Source: a virus
IMG/VR virus record: IMGVR_UViG_3300006737_000075
Location: 1-37,180 of that record
Reading direction: 5' to 3' (one strand)
DNA length: 37,180 nt
A model generated the notes under the pieces. It was not told the DNA's origin. It did no database searches and saw nothing but the letters and a program-made list of their open reading frames with translations. A program made the translations under genes and the position numbers. Below are positions 10,501 to 19,881 of this stretch, one piece after another; within the stretch, counting starts at the first letter, position 1; the number at the start of each line of letters is the position of its first letter.

Positions 10501-13500
10501 GTACCTTGCGCTACATCATAATGTGAATAGTATCCATAGTATGATTTTGTGCCATTACTAACGCGTATCCATCCATTTTCAGGAAGAGTCATAGGAAGAG
10601 CAGTACCTACGTTAACAAGTCCATGAGGTTCGTCTGTATAAGTCCCAAGAGAACCTACGTCTATCCATCCGTATCGGTCTTGTCGTTGCGCGTCCTGAAA
10701 TGATGGTAAGAAAGAGCCACCCATAGCCTTGAGATTTGAACGACCGGGATATGTATTGATTGCGCAAGCAATAATAGCAGCCATTTCTTCGCTGTTCTGA
10801 CATCGCGTTGCATCAATTAAAAATACGTCGTCAGGGAGCGCGGCACTTCCTATACCGTTTTCATAGTCAGTAAGAACTTGCGAACCCACTCGGAACATTG
10901 TTGCGTTAAGCCCAAGCCTGTCAATGTACGAAACAATTCCGTTTACTGATTGAACAAATTTTGCAGTAATAGGATGTGGAGCATTCTTACGAACGCTGTT
11001 GTCAAACCACGAACCACCTGCTGTGTATCCACCGTCGAAATGATAAATCAATTTGTTAATGCTGAAATTTGTAATTGCTGATGGGAAACGAGCAGTAGCA
11101 GCATAATGTGAAAACGGATGCGCGTATTCATTTGATGCAGACTGTGTTATTGCTGTTGGTGCAAAGAAATGACTGCTAACGTAGCGCGCTTGTGTCGACA
11201 TTGTTTGATTGAATGCGCTGTTTGGTGAACCATACGATGGTTCCCAATGTCTATACGTTTCGTAAGGGAATACGTTGTTTGCACCATACGCGTCTGTTGG
11301 AGGTAAGAATTGATTGCTCGCGCCATTGAGCGTTCCGTTGCTTAATTCGTTTGGTAAGAAGTATCCTGACTCGTTTCCTTGACTGAACGTAATTCCCATA
11401 GACCCATCAAGCGAGCAGTATTTTTTCCATGCGGCAGTCCATTTTGCTGATGGCTCAACTGATTTAGTTTCGTTGGCGGCTAACTCACCACTCCAATGTT
11501 TAGGAACAGCCTGACCGGGACCGAATACCATGTACGCGACGCTATTTGTACTATCAGAATATCGAGCGTATGGATGAGCAAATCGAAGAATAACAGGCAC
11601 AGGCTGTGCAATTTTGACATTGGTGTAAGTTGTGCTTGGAATGGTGTGTGTGTTTGTGTTGCCGTCGAGGTCGGTGTTTAATACAAAGTCAGCGTTAGCA
11701 AATGGTGGAGTTGCTTCTCCGCGATGTTGGTTTGTTAAAGCAGTAGCAGGGAACATAGCATACAAGGCCGCTGTATCAAGAATAGCGTGCGACCCCATTT
11801 TCTCACCGATGTCTTGCAAACCTGCGCTTCCTGTCGGACCACTTGCATACGGATGTTTGTTATGTGTACTGTAATCAACGCGAGAACCATCGTTGATGTC
11901 CATTACAACGCCGCTAAAACCACCACCAAAGTAAAGGGGTACATGATGGTCAATGCTGTCTTGCGCACCTCTAAAATACAACAACGGGTTGCCTCTTCGG
12001 TTGGCTCTTAATCGTAACCCCTGAACTTCATTGACATATTTTAGCGGTTGCATAACCAAATTTGTAGCAATAAGGTCTTTGAAATCACCTTTACTATCGT
12101 GATGATGCCACGCGATAAGATGGGCTGAGACATTGGTTGGTGCAATGATTGAACTTAAAGCCGCGCAAAATAAATAGGTATCTTCGTTGATGTCCATTCG
12201 TCGAAACGGCGACCATGAACCATCAATTGCACCACCAAATTCAGTTGACGAATCTTGATTGAGATTGCTACCACCGCTGATGTGTTGCAATTGCCATGCG
12301 TATTGACGGCCAACAACAGCAAAGTTATGCGGGTCGCGCAATTGAATTTGATAAGTGTCGTGTGCAGTTCCAGCCGGATAAGTCAATCCATTTGTTTGCG
12401 GGTCGATTTCGTGCGTGTTTGATTCAAGAGCAGGTGTAATATGGTCGCCTTCAAAACGAGTAAATTTATTACCGCGAAGATGTTTTTGCCACTCATCAGT
12501 TGATACAGCATTGTTTGTTTGATTGATAAGAATAGGCGTTGCTGTGTTTGCATTGCTTCCTTTGTATCGCGTTGAAATTGTAAGAAGAGTTGAAGGAAGG
12601 TATCCGCAATCCAACATTATATCGTTTAAGTCTTGAACCGTTGTTGCTCCGCCGTATTGACCACCACTTCCAGACGAAACAGCAATGTGTGGACTTTCTT
12701 TTATGCTTGCGCTAATGCCCCAATCTTTTGATAGCGAAACAGAAAACATATCGCGCAATGGTGTAACATTTTTGTTTGGATTGAATTTTGTAATTTTAAT
12801 TGCGGTCTGTGCATTTTCGCCCATAATTTCTTTGTATGTTCTTCCGTCAGGGGCGCGCATATGACCGCAATCGAAGTATTGGTCGTCTTCGTTTGGGTCG
12901 ACTGTAAACGCATAGGCTGTTGCGGCGGCAATTAGTTCGTCGGTTACGATGGTTGTTTGGTTAAGATGAGGGCTAATAATAACAGGCGCGTTGTTATTGC
13001 TAACACTTGTTGGTCCGAAATTTGCCGCACTTCCAAACCATTGTTCCATGTCATTAGCGTTTACACCTTGTAAACCCATGAACGCGTGAAGCCCTCCACG
13101 TCCGTTGTGTGTTCGCGATGTATATGAGAAAACAACACCAACATCATTGTAAGTTGTTCCTGACGCAGGTATAGCCAACCATACTAAACCACTATCGGGA
13201 AACCCCATCCATCCAAGTACGTCATCTACGTCAGGCAGTTGATGCCATATACCACCATTGTGATAACCATAACCACTTGCTTGATGTAAAATCAACGTGT
13301 TTGGGCTGTTGTATGTTGAACCTGTTTTCGCTGTCGTAGCCGTTCCAACCGTAACAGCGTATCCTGCGTTTGGTGTATGCACGCCTCGCCATTTGTTTCC
13401 TCGCCATTCATGACTGTTTGTAGCCGTGTAAAAGAAAGGCGTTCCTTGTTCTCCATCTCCCCACATATTTGCGCCGATAGTAAATCCACCCTGCGCAATA

Positions 13501-16500
13501 TCTCGGTCATCAAAATAAATCATGGTTTCTTCGTCAATCGTTGTAGGCAAAACAGTATTTTTGTTTGTAAATTCTTCACCTGCGCGACGGTAAACGTAAC
13601 GAAGTATGTGTGATTTACCGCGATGGTCAACGAATTTTAAACCATACAGATTTGCGTTACCAACAATTGTATCGTTTGTTTGAGTTGCGGGTGCGTAAAT
13701 GCTGTAAGTCCCGTAATACGATGACGTTGTTGCAATGTATTGTCCATACACTTTGACAAATCTTCCTGTTGATTTTCCATTTTCACCAAAACCCCATTCT
13801 CCTGCATCAGGAGCAAAACCGGGAATACCTGCCGCGACAACACCACCAAAGTTAATGCGTGCTTTAGCGCGCGTTCCTGTTTGCAACCCTTCTCGGATTG
13901 TGTATTTTTGACCTGAATTTTCAAATGACTCCATCGAACCGCTATTCGATGAACGACCCGTTGTTGCACCTGTGTTAGGCGTTTCAAACCCTTCCGCTGT
14001 ATTGAAATTTTCATCGTATCCAAGATGTAAATTTGTGATAAATTCATCTGCTGTTTCATCCAATGCTACATATTCGCGCAACGTAGTAATTGGTGCAAAC
14101 GGTTTACCATTTTTGTCGATTGGCATTGGTGCAGGATGCATGTTTTCACCTGCAATTTCAGGAGGTGTGCAGAAGAAATTTCTGAACCGTCCACCGTGAC
14201 CAATCAAGAATTGCGGTTTGTATTCTGATTGTCCTTTACTGTTGTCAAGCCACACACAAAAATTACGACTCGTCGCGCCGGGAACTGTGCTGTGAATAAC
14301 AATGCTGAATCCTTCGTTACCGTCAGCATCTTCAACAACGCGTCCTATGTGAGCGCGAAGATAACCCATATGAGACCCTCTGTCAAACGAAGTAAACGCA
14401 CCATCAGACCAAAATGGAGCAGGGTCATATGTTGAGCCTGTGACTGCGAAATCAGCATGATGATGAACAGCAGTAGCATCTGTTGGTTTATCTGTGTCGT
14501 GTCCGCCTTTTGATGTTGAGCGACGATTGACGTCGAATCGCTCTCCTTCTCCTGCGTATTGGTCAGATGGGCGACGCTGACTGCTTCGACCGTTTTTAGC
14601 ACCGCCTTGATTGACAAGACGAACAACTTCGCGAGCCGCTGCTTCAATATCGGTCACACCTTCTTTCAACGCTATTTCGCCCAAATCAATCGACATACGT
14701 CGAACAAAATCCATTTCTTCCCAATGAGGAAGATGTTGCAACCTGTTTTCGTAATGAGATGTCAAATCATTATTTGTCGCGCGCTTACCTTTCATACACA
14801 AAAATGCTGATATAACACGCGTTCCTTCGGGTGTGTCGAAAAACGTAGAACTGAATTCATAGTGTCCTACGTCGTCGTCGATGATTGCTTCGGATGCATC
14901 ATGGTCGATTGTTTCAGCGTGTCGTATCGCCGCTGAATCAATATCAATAACAGATTGTGATACGCGCCCTTGACCATATTCTGTCGACTCATCTCCGAAT
15001 TTTACGGTATGTTCTGTTTGTCGACCATTTCGCACATATTGATTGATTGCAACGTTTGATGTTGTCATGTATGCATTGTCCATCAACCACCACATTTTGT
15101 GAGCATACGCGCCCTCGACAAATTGAGATTTACCTTTGTCTGATATGAGATTATAGGAAGTGCTGTTGATGGTTTGTGCATTTGTAGTTGATTCCACAGA
15201 TTTGTCTTTGCGTTGTGTTCTGAATCCTGCCGCGACATCAAGACCTTCAATTGTTGGTGTAGCCGCGCTTGATTGCACCTGCATGTGTAAGTCGTGGAAT
15301 GCGATGAACTCACGGTCGTGCGCAACATCGTAAAGCAAAACGCGCGCGTTTTGTTCTGTGGATAAGTATGGGTCGAGATATGCAACAATAGGCGGCGCGA
15401 TGTAATCAGAATCCGTTGGGTCAGTTTCGTATCCAAGTTCGCCCCAATTCAACTCAATAGTTTTGTTTACATGTTGAACAAAGTTGCGAGCAGTCTCAAT
15501 ACAAGTATCGCCAATAAGGAAATTTTCAAGTGGTAAAGAATCCCTCGCTTCAACCCCCAATTCGCCTTTACCACCGTTGAACCCTCGCCACACTTCGTAT
15601 TCGTTAAGAACGCCCCGCGATTTACAGAACATACCTTCTATTGCATGAGGGTTTGTATAATGCATGTTCATCCAAACAGTATCACCGTAACGCAATCCGC
15701 CGGGACAGTATGGATTGTTCCACGTTGCGTCTGCTATGCCATCAGCCAACTTTACAGGGAACGTTGATGTGTTTATCGCGTAAATACCAAGCAGTGTGAG
15801 TTTATCTCCTTGCGAAAGAGCAGGTGCTGTTGAGTCAAGTATTGGGTGTGCTTCAACAGTAATCAAATTTGCATTAGTTGAAGAATTGTAAGTGATTTTA
15901 TATTTTCTTCCTGTGTCTTCATTGATGACCGCGAATGCGTAATTGGATGGTAAATGTCCTTTTGGTAAGTCGCCTGTGAATGAAAATTGCTGTGGAGATG
16001 TCGTAAGAATGTAACGAATGAGTTCTATTTTTGCATTCTTTGACTTGATTCGCGGTAAGTGTGGGTTGGCTGTCGGACCTGCTTTAAATTCAACTGCGCT
16101 AACGTGTTGTCGTAATCCGTAGTCGAGACCACTCCCTTGAGTTAGAACACTACTGCGGTCGTAATAGAACGGACGTCGATATTCTTGACCTGATGACGGG
16201 TATCCAACATCACCTGTCATTGGGAAGTTGATGCCGTTTGGTAATTCACCAACGCGTATTTCAGAACCCGGTGTAAGCGATGCAAAGAAGTCTTCACTTG
16301 AGTGGTTTTCTGCATCGCTTAAAGTGATGGTTGTGCCAGTTACAGTATGATAATAACACCACTCTCCATTACCCAAAATCACTCTTCTTGCTCTTCGTGT
16401 GTCAATACCGCGAACAATTCCTACACCGTTTAAATCAGACGAAGGTATTCTCCCTATGCCTTCTTGAATTCGTAATAGGTTTGTTGTTCTGTTGTAATCT

Positions 16501-19500
16501 CTCACGGTGCTTCGTATTGGCAAGTTGTTTATCAGACGATACTGATACTGACCAAATGCTTCGTAATCGTTTGCAGGATTGTTAAGTGCGCGACGTCCGA
16601 CAGGCGAAGGATTCCATGCTTGCGCGGTCATAGTTGCATCAAAGTGTAATTTCATGCTGTTGTCAGGAGATGGGAAAATGCCACTTTCGCGGTCTTCAAA
16701 AAATTGTTGAGGAAACAAAGGTATCTCGACAAGTGCGCGCGTGCTTGCATATTGCGTTCCGAGTTGGTAATCGTGTTGCACAGAGCCAAGCGATTGAAAC
16801 AATCGGTCATTGATGGTCGTTCCATCAGAACAAATAGATGATGAATCAAACAACGGGTCAAGAGTTAATGTATCTCCAACAGCGATTTGACTTTGTGTAA
16901 TCCAACTGCTGAACGTTAGGGTCTCTCTTCCGTTACCAAGAAGAAACGTATTGGTCCCTGAACTTGACGAACTTAAACATTGAAAATACGTTCCTGTTCT
17001 GCTTGTGTATGCGATACTCGCGCCATTAGAAAGGTACAATCGACCCGATGCAGGGAAGCCGTATGTAGCCCATGATGAAAGAGAAGAAGAAGCGTTGTTC
17101 AATGCTTGAACAGTTATGCGATGATTAGTCGTATCTAAATCTTGAGCCTGTGTAGCGTGGTCGTGGCGAGTGTTCCAACCAACGCGCGATAATGTAGCAG
17201 GGTCCCATGTTGGTTTTGTGTTGATAGCACCTTGACCTGCACCCCCAAGCGTGACGGATACCACAGGCGCGCCGGGTTGAATTTCTTTGACGATGTGCGA
17301 ATCAGGACTCCCATCGCCTGTGTATGCGATGGTTTGGTCAGCAACGTCATCCATCAGTCCTTTACCTTCCATTGTGATTATTCGACCCATTCCTCCATCG
17401 TTGATTTGCATTGAATTGATACGACAGACCGATTGAACAAATTCCAATGTGAAGAACGTTGGGTCATTCGCGTCGAGTGATGTTGGCGTCGTTCGTACCA
17501 ACTGCATTGTTCGTTCGCGCTTGCTTGGTTGGATAATGATAAGATTGTTTGGTCCATCCACATCGTTGTCGATGACATCAAACATCTCAAACGCACCACC
17601 TTTTTGCGATGCGAACTGTTTACTCTCTTGATAGTGAATTGGTATCTCATCAACAGGAGGATTACTTGAACTGCGCTTTCGTGGTTGTAAATGCAATTTG
17701 TGATACACCGATGGGTGTGATTGTGTTCCAACCCCTTGTGGAGGCTTAGAAGGTTCATCACCTGTCGCTCGCGGAGCGTAGTTAGTCGGTATTAAAGATT
17801 CATTCAAATCTTCGTCGTGGTCAATACCGCCTGTGTTGTCTCCAACCAAGTAATGGGGCGCGAGAACAATACTTCCGTCACCACCAACATAACTTGACGG
17901 GAATTGAATGATACCGCCGGGCGCGTGAATGTTCGCGTTAGCCGCTATCGCATCAGCGATATGTTCGGCAACACGCTTACTGTTGATGAAAGACCCACCA
18001 TCAGGAACAGTCTTTGTAATCAGCAAAGCAGGGTCACTCAATCCCATCTTACCACCTGTAAGGTCGACAGCGTTGTAGTGAATCTCAACGTATCCTGCGG
18101 TGATGCCTGACACTTCAAGTATGGCTACGCGCGATTCTGTTTCAGGAGTCAAGTGTTTTTTGTATGCACTATCGTCTGTGGAGGTAACGCCGATGCCACC
18201 ACCCTTCAACAGAAACGGTCGTATGTCATCAACCGATATTGCAATGACACCGTCGCGATGAGCGTCAATACTTGCCAAACCATTTCTTGTTATTCCTTTT
18301 GTTATTGTTTTGGTAATAATTTGAGAAAAGCGAGAATTCATAGCGGTGTGTGTGATTTCGACTTTGCTGTTGATTGGCAACTGTTCTTTCAATCCGATGT
18401 AAGAACCCGCGAAAGATACCAATACGTCATCTGAAATACCGTCAATGGTTCGCGTAATTTCTTGGGTTGTAATAGGTGGTAAGAGGCGCAAGTAAGGATG
18501 TCCTAACCTATGAGTGTATTTGTGTCGCCCTGTGTGTCCAATCTTGAATCTGTCGTCGATTGTCCAACTGCTCGGAGAAAAGTTATTGCCTGTTTGCAAG
18601 TTGCGCGAAAACATAAATCCGTGAAAATCGTATCCACTTTCGTCAATAACCATCGCACCTGTTCGGTCAATGGCTTGACTGCCTGTTCCTAATCTTTGAT
18701 GTGGTTTACCTGTCATACTGTCGATAAGCAAATCAGAACGTATCAGAACCATTGTTGAATCGTTTGCGAGATTGTTTGATGAGTTGAATGCTGTGCGCGA
18801 ATGAAGAACACCTCGCAAACCTGTGTCAGGTGTTGTAGCGAAGTCGAGGTGGATGCTGTCGACGGTGATTGTTCCGTTGGTGTTGATGGCTTTGAGTCTG
18901 ACACGTTCGGGTGCAGTTCCGTTTGGTATCCCTGTAAGTATGTCTGTGCCTGTTGGGTTGATGAGAATATTGAACGATGTGTGTGCAACGCTGATAACTT
19001 GTGCGCCACCGCTGTGAGCGGCATTAGCGACGCGATAGTTGCCAAGACTTTCAAGTGTGTAGTTTGACGAAAGCGTATCGCTCTTACCGCTCACAAGTTC
19101 ATACAACGTCTGACATTGGTCCGCGCCTATTGTAATAGCGGTGTCACCTGCTGTTACGTTTGATGTAATTTTCAACGTGACATCGTCGACATCGACAGGC
19201 TCTTCAAAACGCCAAAGTCCAATGGTACTTCCTGAACGTATGCATGGTTCAGCACGCATAGCACTTGACGATACATCTCGCTTCCAATGGACAGATTCGA
19301 TGTAGCCACGATACTCACCACCTTGACCACCGATGAATAAATCGCGGTCGTTGATGTTGCATTGGTATCGCTTGTTCATTTTCTCGGATGCCATCAACTC
19401 TCCGTTGATATACAATTTGACCTGATTGCCTGTGAAATGCCCTGCGATGTGATACAATTCGCGCTGTCCTGTGTTGTAATCAACGTTGTTCGCAACAAAT

Positions 19501-19880
19501 GAATCAGCAGGAGTTGGGTAATTGATTGCGCTACGCGCAATACAACTCACACCATTAGTGAATGTAACAGAAAACGATGCAGGAGCAGGAGCGTTGACAG
19601 AACCCATGCGTAATTCAAACAAACCATCTTTGCTCGCGATAACGCCACCGCAATCAGGGCTGACCCATGCTTCAAGCGAGAAACGTTCCAACGCTTGATT
19701 GACACCCAACGCGTGCCGATGACTGTCGCCATCCTGCAATACAGAAGCAGATGAGCGCGCATCATTACCATTGAGTGTACGCTTATGTCCTGTCTGTGTG
19801 AAATTACCTTGAGGGCAAACAACACCGTCGCTGACACCGTTGAAGAACAACGCGTGACTTGTTTGTCCAATAACTGCCAT
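4521..19880 (-). CDS. Giant tail protein with N-terminal LamG-like domain (5119 aa)
   Basis: One uninterrupted frame of 15.36 kb makes a 5119-residue protein. Residues about 40-225 look like a concanavalin/laminin-G sandwich: FSLEAWVSPD near 66, then HIAGHFTGNQVKLYINGELM, then DLFIGGQGGEYRGYIESVHW, and a closing GLWRFEEP near 218. Such domains usually bind glycans. The rest is rich in Gly, Asn, Thr, Ser, Tyr and Trp and looks almost entirely beta. One clearly helical segment lies near 1720-1760 (MSIDLGEIALKEG and on). Residues about 925-970 carry the small beta module seen in the hub- and adaptor-like proteins. There is no signal peptide or membrane segment. It starts one base after the Dit-like gene's stop and is coupled to the hub-like gene. 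Its position after tape measure and Dit suggests a tail-tip, central fibre or receptor-binding role. I see no protease, lysozyme or depolymerase motif, though I cannot exclude one. Confidence 0.85.
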   Translation of the reverse strand: MAVIGQTSHALFFNGVSDGVVCPQGNFTQTGHKRTLNGNDARSSASVLQDGDSHRHALGVNQALERFSLEAWVSPDCGGVIASKDGLFELRMGSVNAPAPASFSVTFTNGVSCIARSAINYPTPADSFVANNVDYNTGQRELYHIAGHFTGNQVKLYINGELMASEKMNKRYQCNINDRDLFIGGQGGEYRGYIESVHWKRDVSSSAMRAEPCIRSGSTIGLWRFEEPVDVDDVTLKITSNVTAGDTAITIGADQCQTLYELVSGKSDTLSSNYTLESLGNYRVANAAHSGGAQVISVAHTSFNILINPTGTDILTGIPNGTAPERVRLKAINTNGTITVDSIHLDFATTPDTGLRGVLHSRTAFNSSNNLANDSTMVLIRSDLLIDSMTGKPHQRLGTGSQAIDRTGAMVIDESGYDFHGFMFSRNLQTGNNFSPSSWTIDDRFKIGHTGRHKYTHRLGHPYLRLLPPITTQEITRTIDGISDDVLVSFAGSYIGLKEQLPINSKVEITHTAMNSRFSQIITKTITKGITRNGLASIDAHRDGVIAISVDDIRPFLLKGGGIGVTSTDDSAYKKHLTPETESRVAILEVSGITAGYVEIHYNAVDLTGGKMGLSDPALLITKTVPDGGSFINSKRVAEHIADAIAANANIHAPGGIIQFPSSYVGGDGSIVLAPHYLVGDNTGGIDHDEDLNESLIPTNYAPRATGDEPSKPPQGVGTQSHPSVYHKLHLQPRKRSSSNPPVDEIPIHYQESKQFASQKGGAFEMFDVIDNDVDGPNNLIIIQPSKRERTMQLVRTTPTSLDANDPTFFTLEFVQSVCRINSMQINDGGMGRIITMEGKGLMDDVADQTIAYTGDGSPDSHIVKEIQPGAPVVSVTLGGAGQGAINTKPTWDPATLSRVGWNTRHDHATQAQDLDTTNHRITVQALNNASSSLSSWATYGFPASGRLYLSNGASIAYTSRTGTYFQCLSSSSSGTNTFLLGNGRETLTFSSWITQSQIAVGDTLTLDPLFDSSSICSDGTTINDRLFQSLGSVQHDYQLGTQYASTRALVEIPLFPQQFFEDRESGIFPSPDNSMKLHFDATMTAQAWNPSPVGRRALNNPANDYEAFGQYQYRLINNLPIRSTVRDYNRTTNLLRIQEGIGRIPSSDLNGVGIVRGIDTRRARRVILGNGEWCYYHTVTGTTITLSDAENHSSEDFFASLTPGSEIRVGELPNGINFPMTGDVGYPSSGQEYRRPFYYDRSSVLTQGSGLDYGLRQHVSAVEFKAGPTANPHLPRIKSKNAKIELIRYILTTSPQQFSFTGDLPKGHLPSNYAFAVINEDTGRKYKITYNSSTNANLITVEAHPILDSTAPALSQGDKLTLLGIYAINTSTFPVKLADGIADATWNNPYCPGGLRYGDTVWMNMHYTNPHAIEGMFCKSRGVLNEYEVWRGFNGGKGELGVEARDSLPLENFLIGDTCIETARNFVQHVNKTIELNWGELGYETDPTDSDYIAPPIVAYLDPYLSTEQNARVLLYDVAHDREFIAFHDLHMQVQSSAATPTIEGLDVAAGFRTQRKDKSVESTTNAQTINSTSYNLISDKGKSQFVEGAYAHKMWWLMDNAYMTTSNVAINQYVRNGRQTEHTVKFGDESTEYGQGRVSQSVIDIDSAAIRHAETIDHDASEAIIDDDVGHYEFSSTFFDTPEGTRVISAFLCMKGKRATNNDLTSHYENRLQHLPHWEEMDFVRRMSIDLGEIALKEGVTDIEAAAREVVRLVNQGGAKNGRSSQRRPSDQYAGEGERFDVNRRSTSKGGHDTDKPTDATAVHHHADFAVTGSTYDPAPFWSDGAFTSFDRGSHMGYLRAHIGRVVEDADGNEGFSIVIHSTVPGATSRNFCVWLDNSKGQSEYKPQFLIGHGGRFRNFFCTPPEIAGENMHPAPMPIDKNGKPFAPITTLREYVALDETADEFITNLHLGYDENFNTAEGFETPNTGATTGRSSNSGSMESFENSGQKYTIREGLQTGTRAKARINFGGVVAAGIPGFAPDAGEWGFGENGKSTGRFVKVYGQYIATTSSYYGTYSIYAPATQTNDTIVGNANLYGLKFVDHRGKSHILRYVYRRAGEEFTNKNTVLPTTIDEETMIYFDDRDIAQGGFTIGANMWGDGEQGTPFFYTATNSHEWRGNKWRGVHTPNAGYAVTVGTATTAKTGSTYNSPNTLILHQASGYGYHNGGIWHQLPDVDDVLGWMGFPDSGLVWLAIPASGTTYNDVGVVFSYTSRTHNGRGGLHAFMGLQGVNANDMEQWFGSAANFGPTSVSNNNAPVIISPHLNQTTIVTDELIAAATAYAFTVDPNEDDQYFDCGHMRAPDGRTYKEIMGENAQTAIKITKFNPNKNVTPLRDMFSVSLSKDWGISASIKESPHIAVSSGSGGQYGGATTVQDLNDIMLDCGYLPSTLLTISTRYKGSNANTATPILINQTNNAVSTDEWQKHLRGNKFTRFEGDHITPALESNTHEIDPQTNGLTYPAGTAHDTYQIQLRDPHNFAVVGRQYAWQLQHISGGSNLNQDSSTEFGGAIDGSWSPFRRMDINEDTYLFCAALSSIIAPTNVSAHLIAWHHHDSKGDFKDLIATNLVMQPLKYVNEVQGLRLRANRRGNPLLYFRGAQDSIDHHVPLYFGGGFSGVVMDINDGSRVDYSTHNKHPYASGPTGSAGLQDIGEKMGSHAILDTAALYAMFPATALTNQHRGEATPPFANADFVLNTDLDGNTNTHTIPSTTYTNVKIAQPVPVILRFAHPYARYSDSTNSVAYMVFGPGQAVPKHWSGELAANETKSVEPSAKWTAAWKKYCSLDGSMGITFSQGNESGYFLPNELSNGTLNGASNQFLPPTDAYGANNVFPYETYRHWEPSYGSPNSAFNQTMSTQARYVSSHFFAPTAITQSASNEYAHPFSHYAATARFPSAITNFSINKLIYHFDGGYTAGGSWFDNSVRKNAPHPITAKFVQSVNGIVSYIDRLGLNATMFRVGSQVLTDYENGIGSAALPDDVFLIDATRCQNSEEMAAIIACAINTYPGRSNLKAMGGSFLPSFQDAQRQDRYGWIDVGSLGTYTDEPHGLVNVGTALPMTLPENGWIRVSNGTKSYYGYYSHYDVAQGTFVLGDNFRSGTKRLEEGALSGTGDVSSVVGTGHKVFVWSKAGNLRWDNGFQAISAGARETGATTSGQMSNSPFDHYATTQVHFSGVTDAIDRTRAVGAVGWHGERYSYLNSLAVVDSGDNRVSAGLGAWHPMLGFSPYGAGLGCHQPSSIKWIVEANDVDGSEYTWTPKTTLHEATGLHQRHFIVISYEGDLPIIAKASRNGQKAGGDMLQLKWGGTQGGTVTTYHNERFNNDRYNAESNAGPHVEAMYDTTMTRPTDASPLWTTSASSSITQGETCLFPTGDLFFDKQENPNNALYPNDNLFDAETAKVEMTGYSDYSAHRDGINTYWKERSAARNFFVEHVVWKRMGGGNLTLPAQNARGLGSVPFAVHKVGDAYVKFGETIYGNVRFSFETTNAAMYPVIQAQELAHPALAEQFGYEVRNALTIPNEEMQFESIIVVDDTGQEHTLEGGSPLGVVIRDYELQHDRENEGLAPALAGSGVQPNMKIQLPNHDEIPGNILVRAGFDRLQAYQHETLGGGGLQHPSQPIQGVIDTFESDAGRPKTAPRWEQEGYEHINQNPNNFPDSNNNLQSRNILETAYEPHDRALYFHITKMGYTYTEREPLSIVNNAMTLNRLTVDDIGTNTITTKEAIVADIWKQDPTPDGRYFLSVNGTIASFTDAPDGGTQFVGVTFAPDFTAKEDDAIKPSFYIPAGSTRQFAARRLRDHAEVSGNSPDKPLTNWTTLSAGTNPATLVRAANKLTPMPLPRMGHHYVMPTMAMMPGHLAHPIYQKLNASGRACFGATDFDTAKTIHNPLLWFSGTTAPHPPSDIHGDGFTLLTETKIRFDGYGIADDSASCNAAGGHRIQLESGTNYNTQWHFPDPAEVGAYQIVIQPNLFSKQFMGNNENTAFVSNDAPEDPSGTNTTVRTLTDQLVVTVVAMQGRDLILSEATMADTRGCEIYLNEVMLDIDPSTREQFTNIPMLGLNNPFGVNASSSGAFTRRSLPYHPNMFHRATPANTVTVAWWSAALKSSTIFTTPNNWKRIDQYQPDDYYHFCRSTLGGVGTQTTMLGYPSHYLDVYTEYLTALTPTAIVEYGNQGASKLFVRNNSLFPMVGVDYYNHHLVIVDANGVEQTATYHDRGHISQTGSGSTVVFNTVTAVTSGFWAAAVEGATVRLSSPFNTFQPNVVYKNSEASVATRNLLQLHSGTRDTNSLHIPDAYLCMWHYNVGRPMTWFSDSRTAKGDAAVDLKAYNHAPEHFETMHYHEFTYAMSDGPFKFRMKTWEGPGDDLTDTYPDSNYPNQAGTDSQTSPKKFHLGAFWPGGHRFGAQMSSLSLYGTAAPGWRNKWDDPNIKQVSDAKGLTVTNGNVETLTETINGVASTYKNQGWGYRVSVRQPYNRPRWAIKSNQALRDPHAHFHYQAEGAFVSSESATMTTTTQTGSSTSTPTSTVNPAYVGIIERQTNASALIGSDLKFQQVRYSDGRRMTKGFGCAVRNIINNTHTLRKFHADTPAGYKANTNVLQQRVNLALAQAHYMIDWWGNTTGEEVRRFPVRGFGIRPSWDPEDAYRATDRTKSAESMYSDAGLRTAEASVNFFDPATAKRVGDRGDGRGVRYPTYFNEDRLQNVSEDIRPFGLVLSHHTSEPPFTSGFIRPSNVQLESHEMPRGISARLELAGSDGLLKREAHIGTNIEKSNFTFMQEPIAKSKPRIGLDAMTVGENDGEVAPNYAVASTEAHSLHTDKQIGQRFILAGGVSTANRAVDNLNLHTLNFSSAKQVLKFGTTHGIPPIGGTYVLEVSSDGEVINDHHWGASSGVTTNPYQTSIHDSTSYKTNAKDTTIKFLVRPVRVLDNQHVELFRDDTSHVLSATAAGRYGVFVYDTPNARAADSASAYMRNTNPAPNNPPYAPVYLFDLSDTAAPASVGPKIPGSEASDFTTVSTQAVARMIVTSNTSQHFRADASRRQSVRDGADAFIRLDYNVQPRYTQQLYAGDSLNTSTHTNEGDRTDNGVGA

Positions 19881-19881
19881 A

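Noticed and set aside
4521-19880. Lysozyme, protease or sialidase-type active site in the giant protein
   Set aside because: I looked for clustered catalytic motifs but found only scattered His and Asp residues, for example HHH near residue 1805, without a family pattern.
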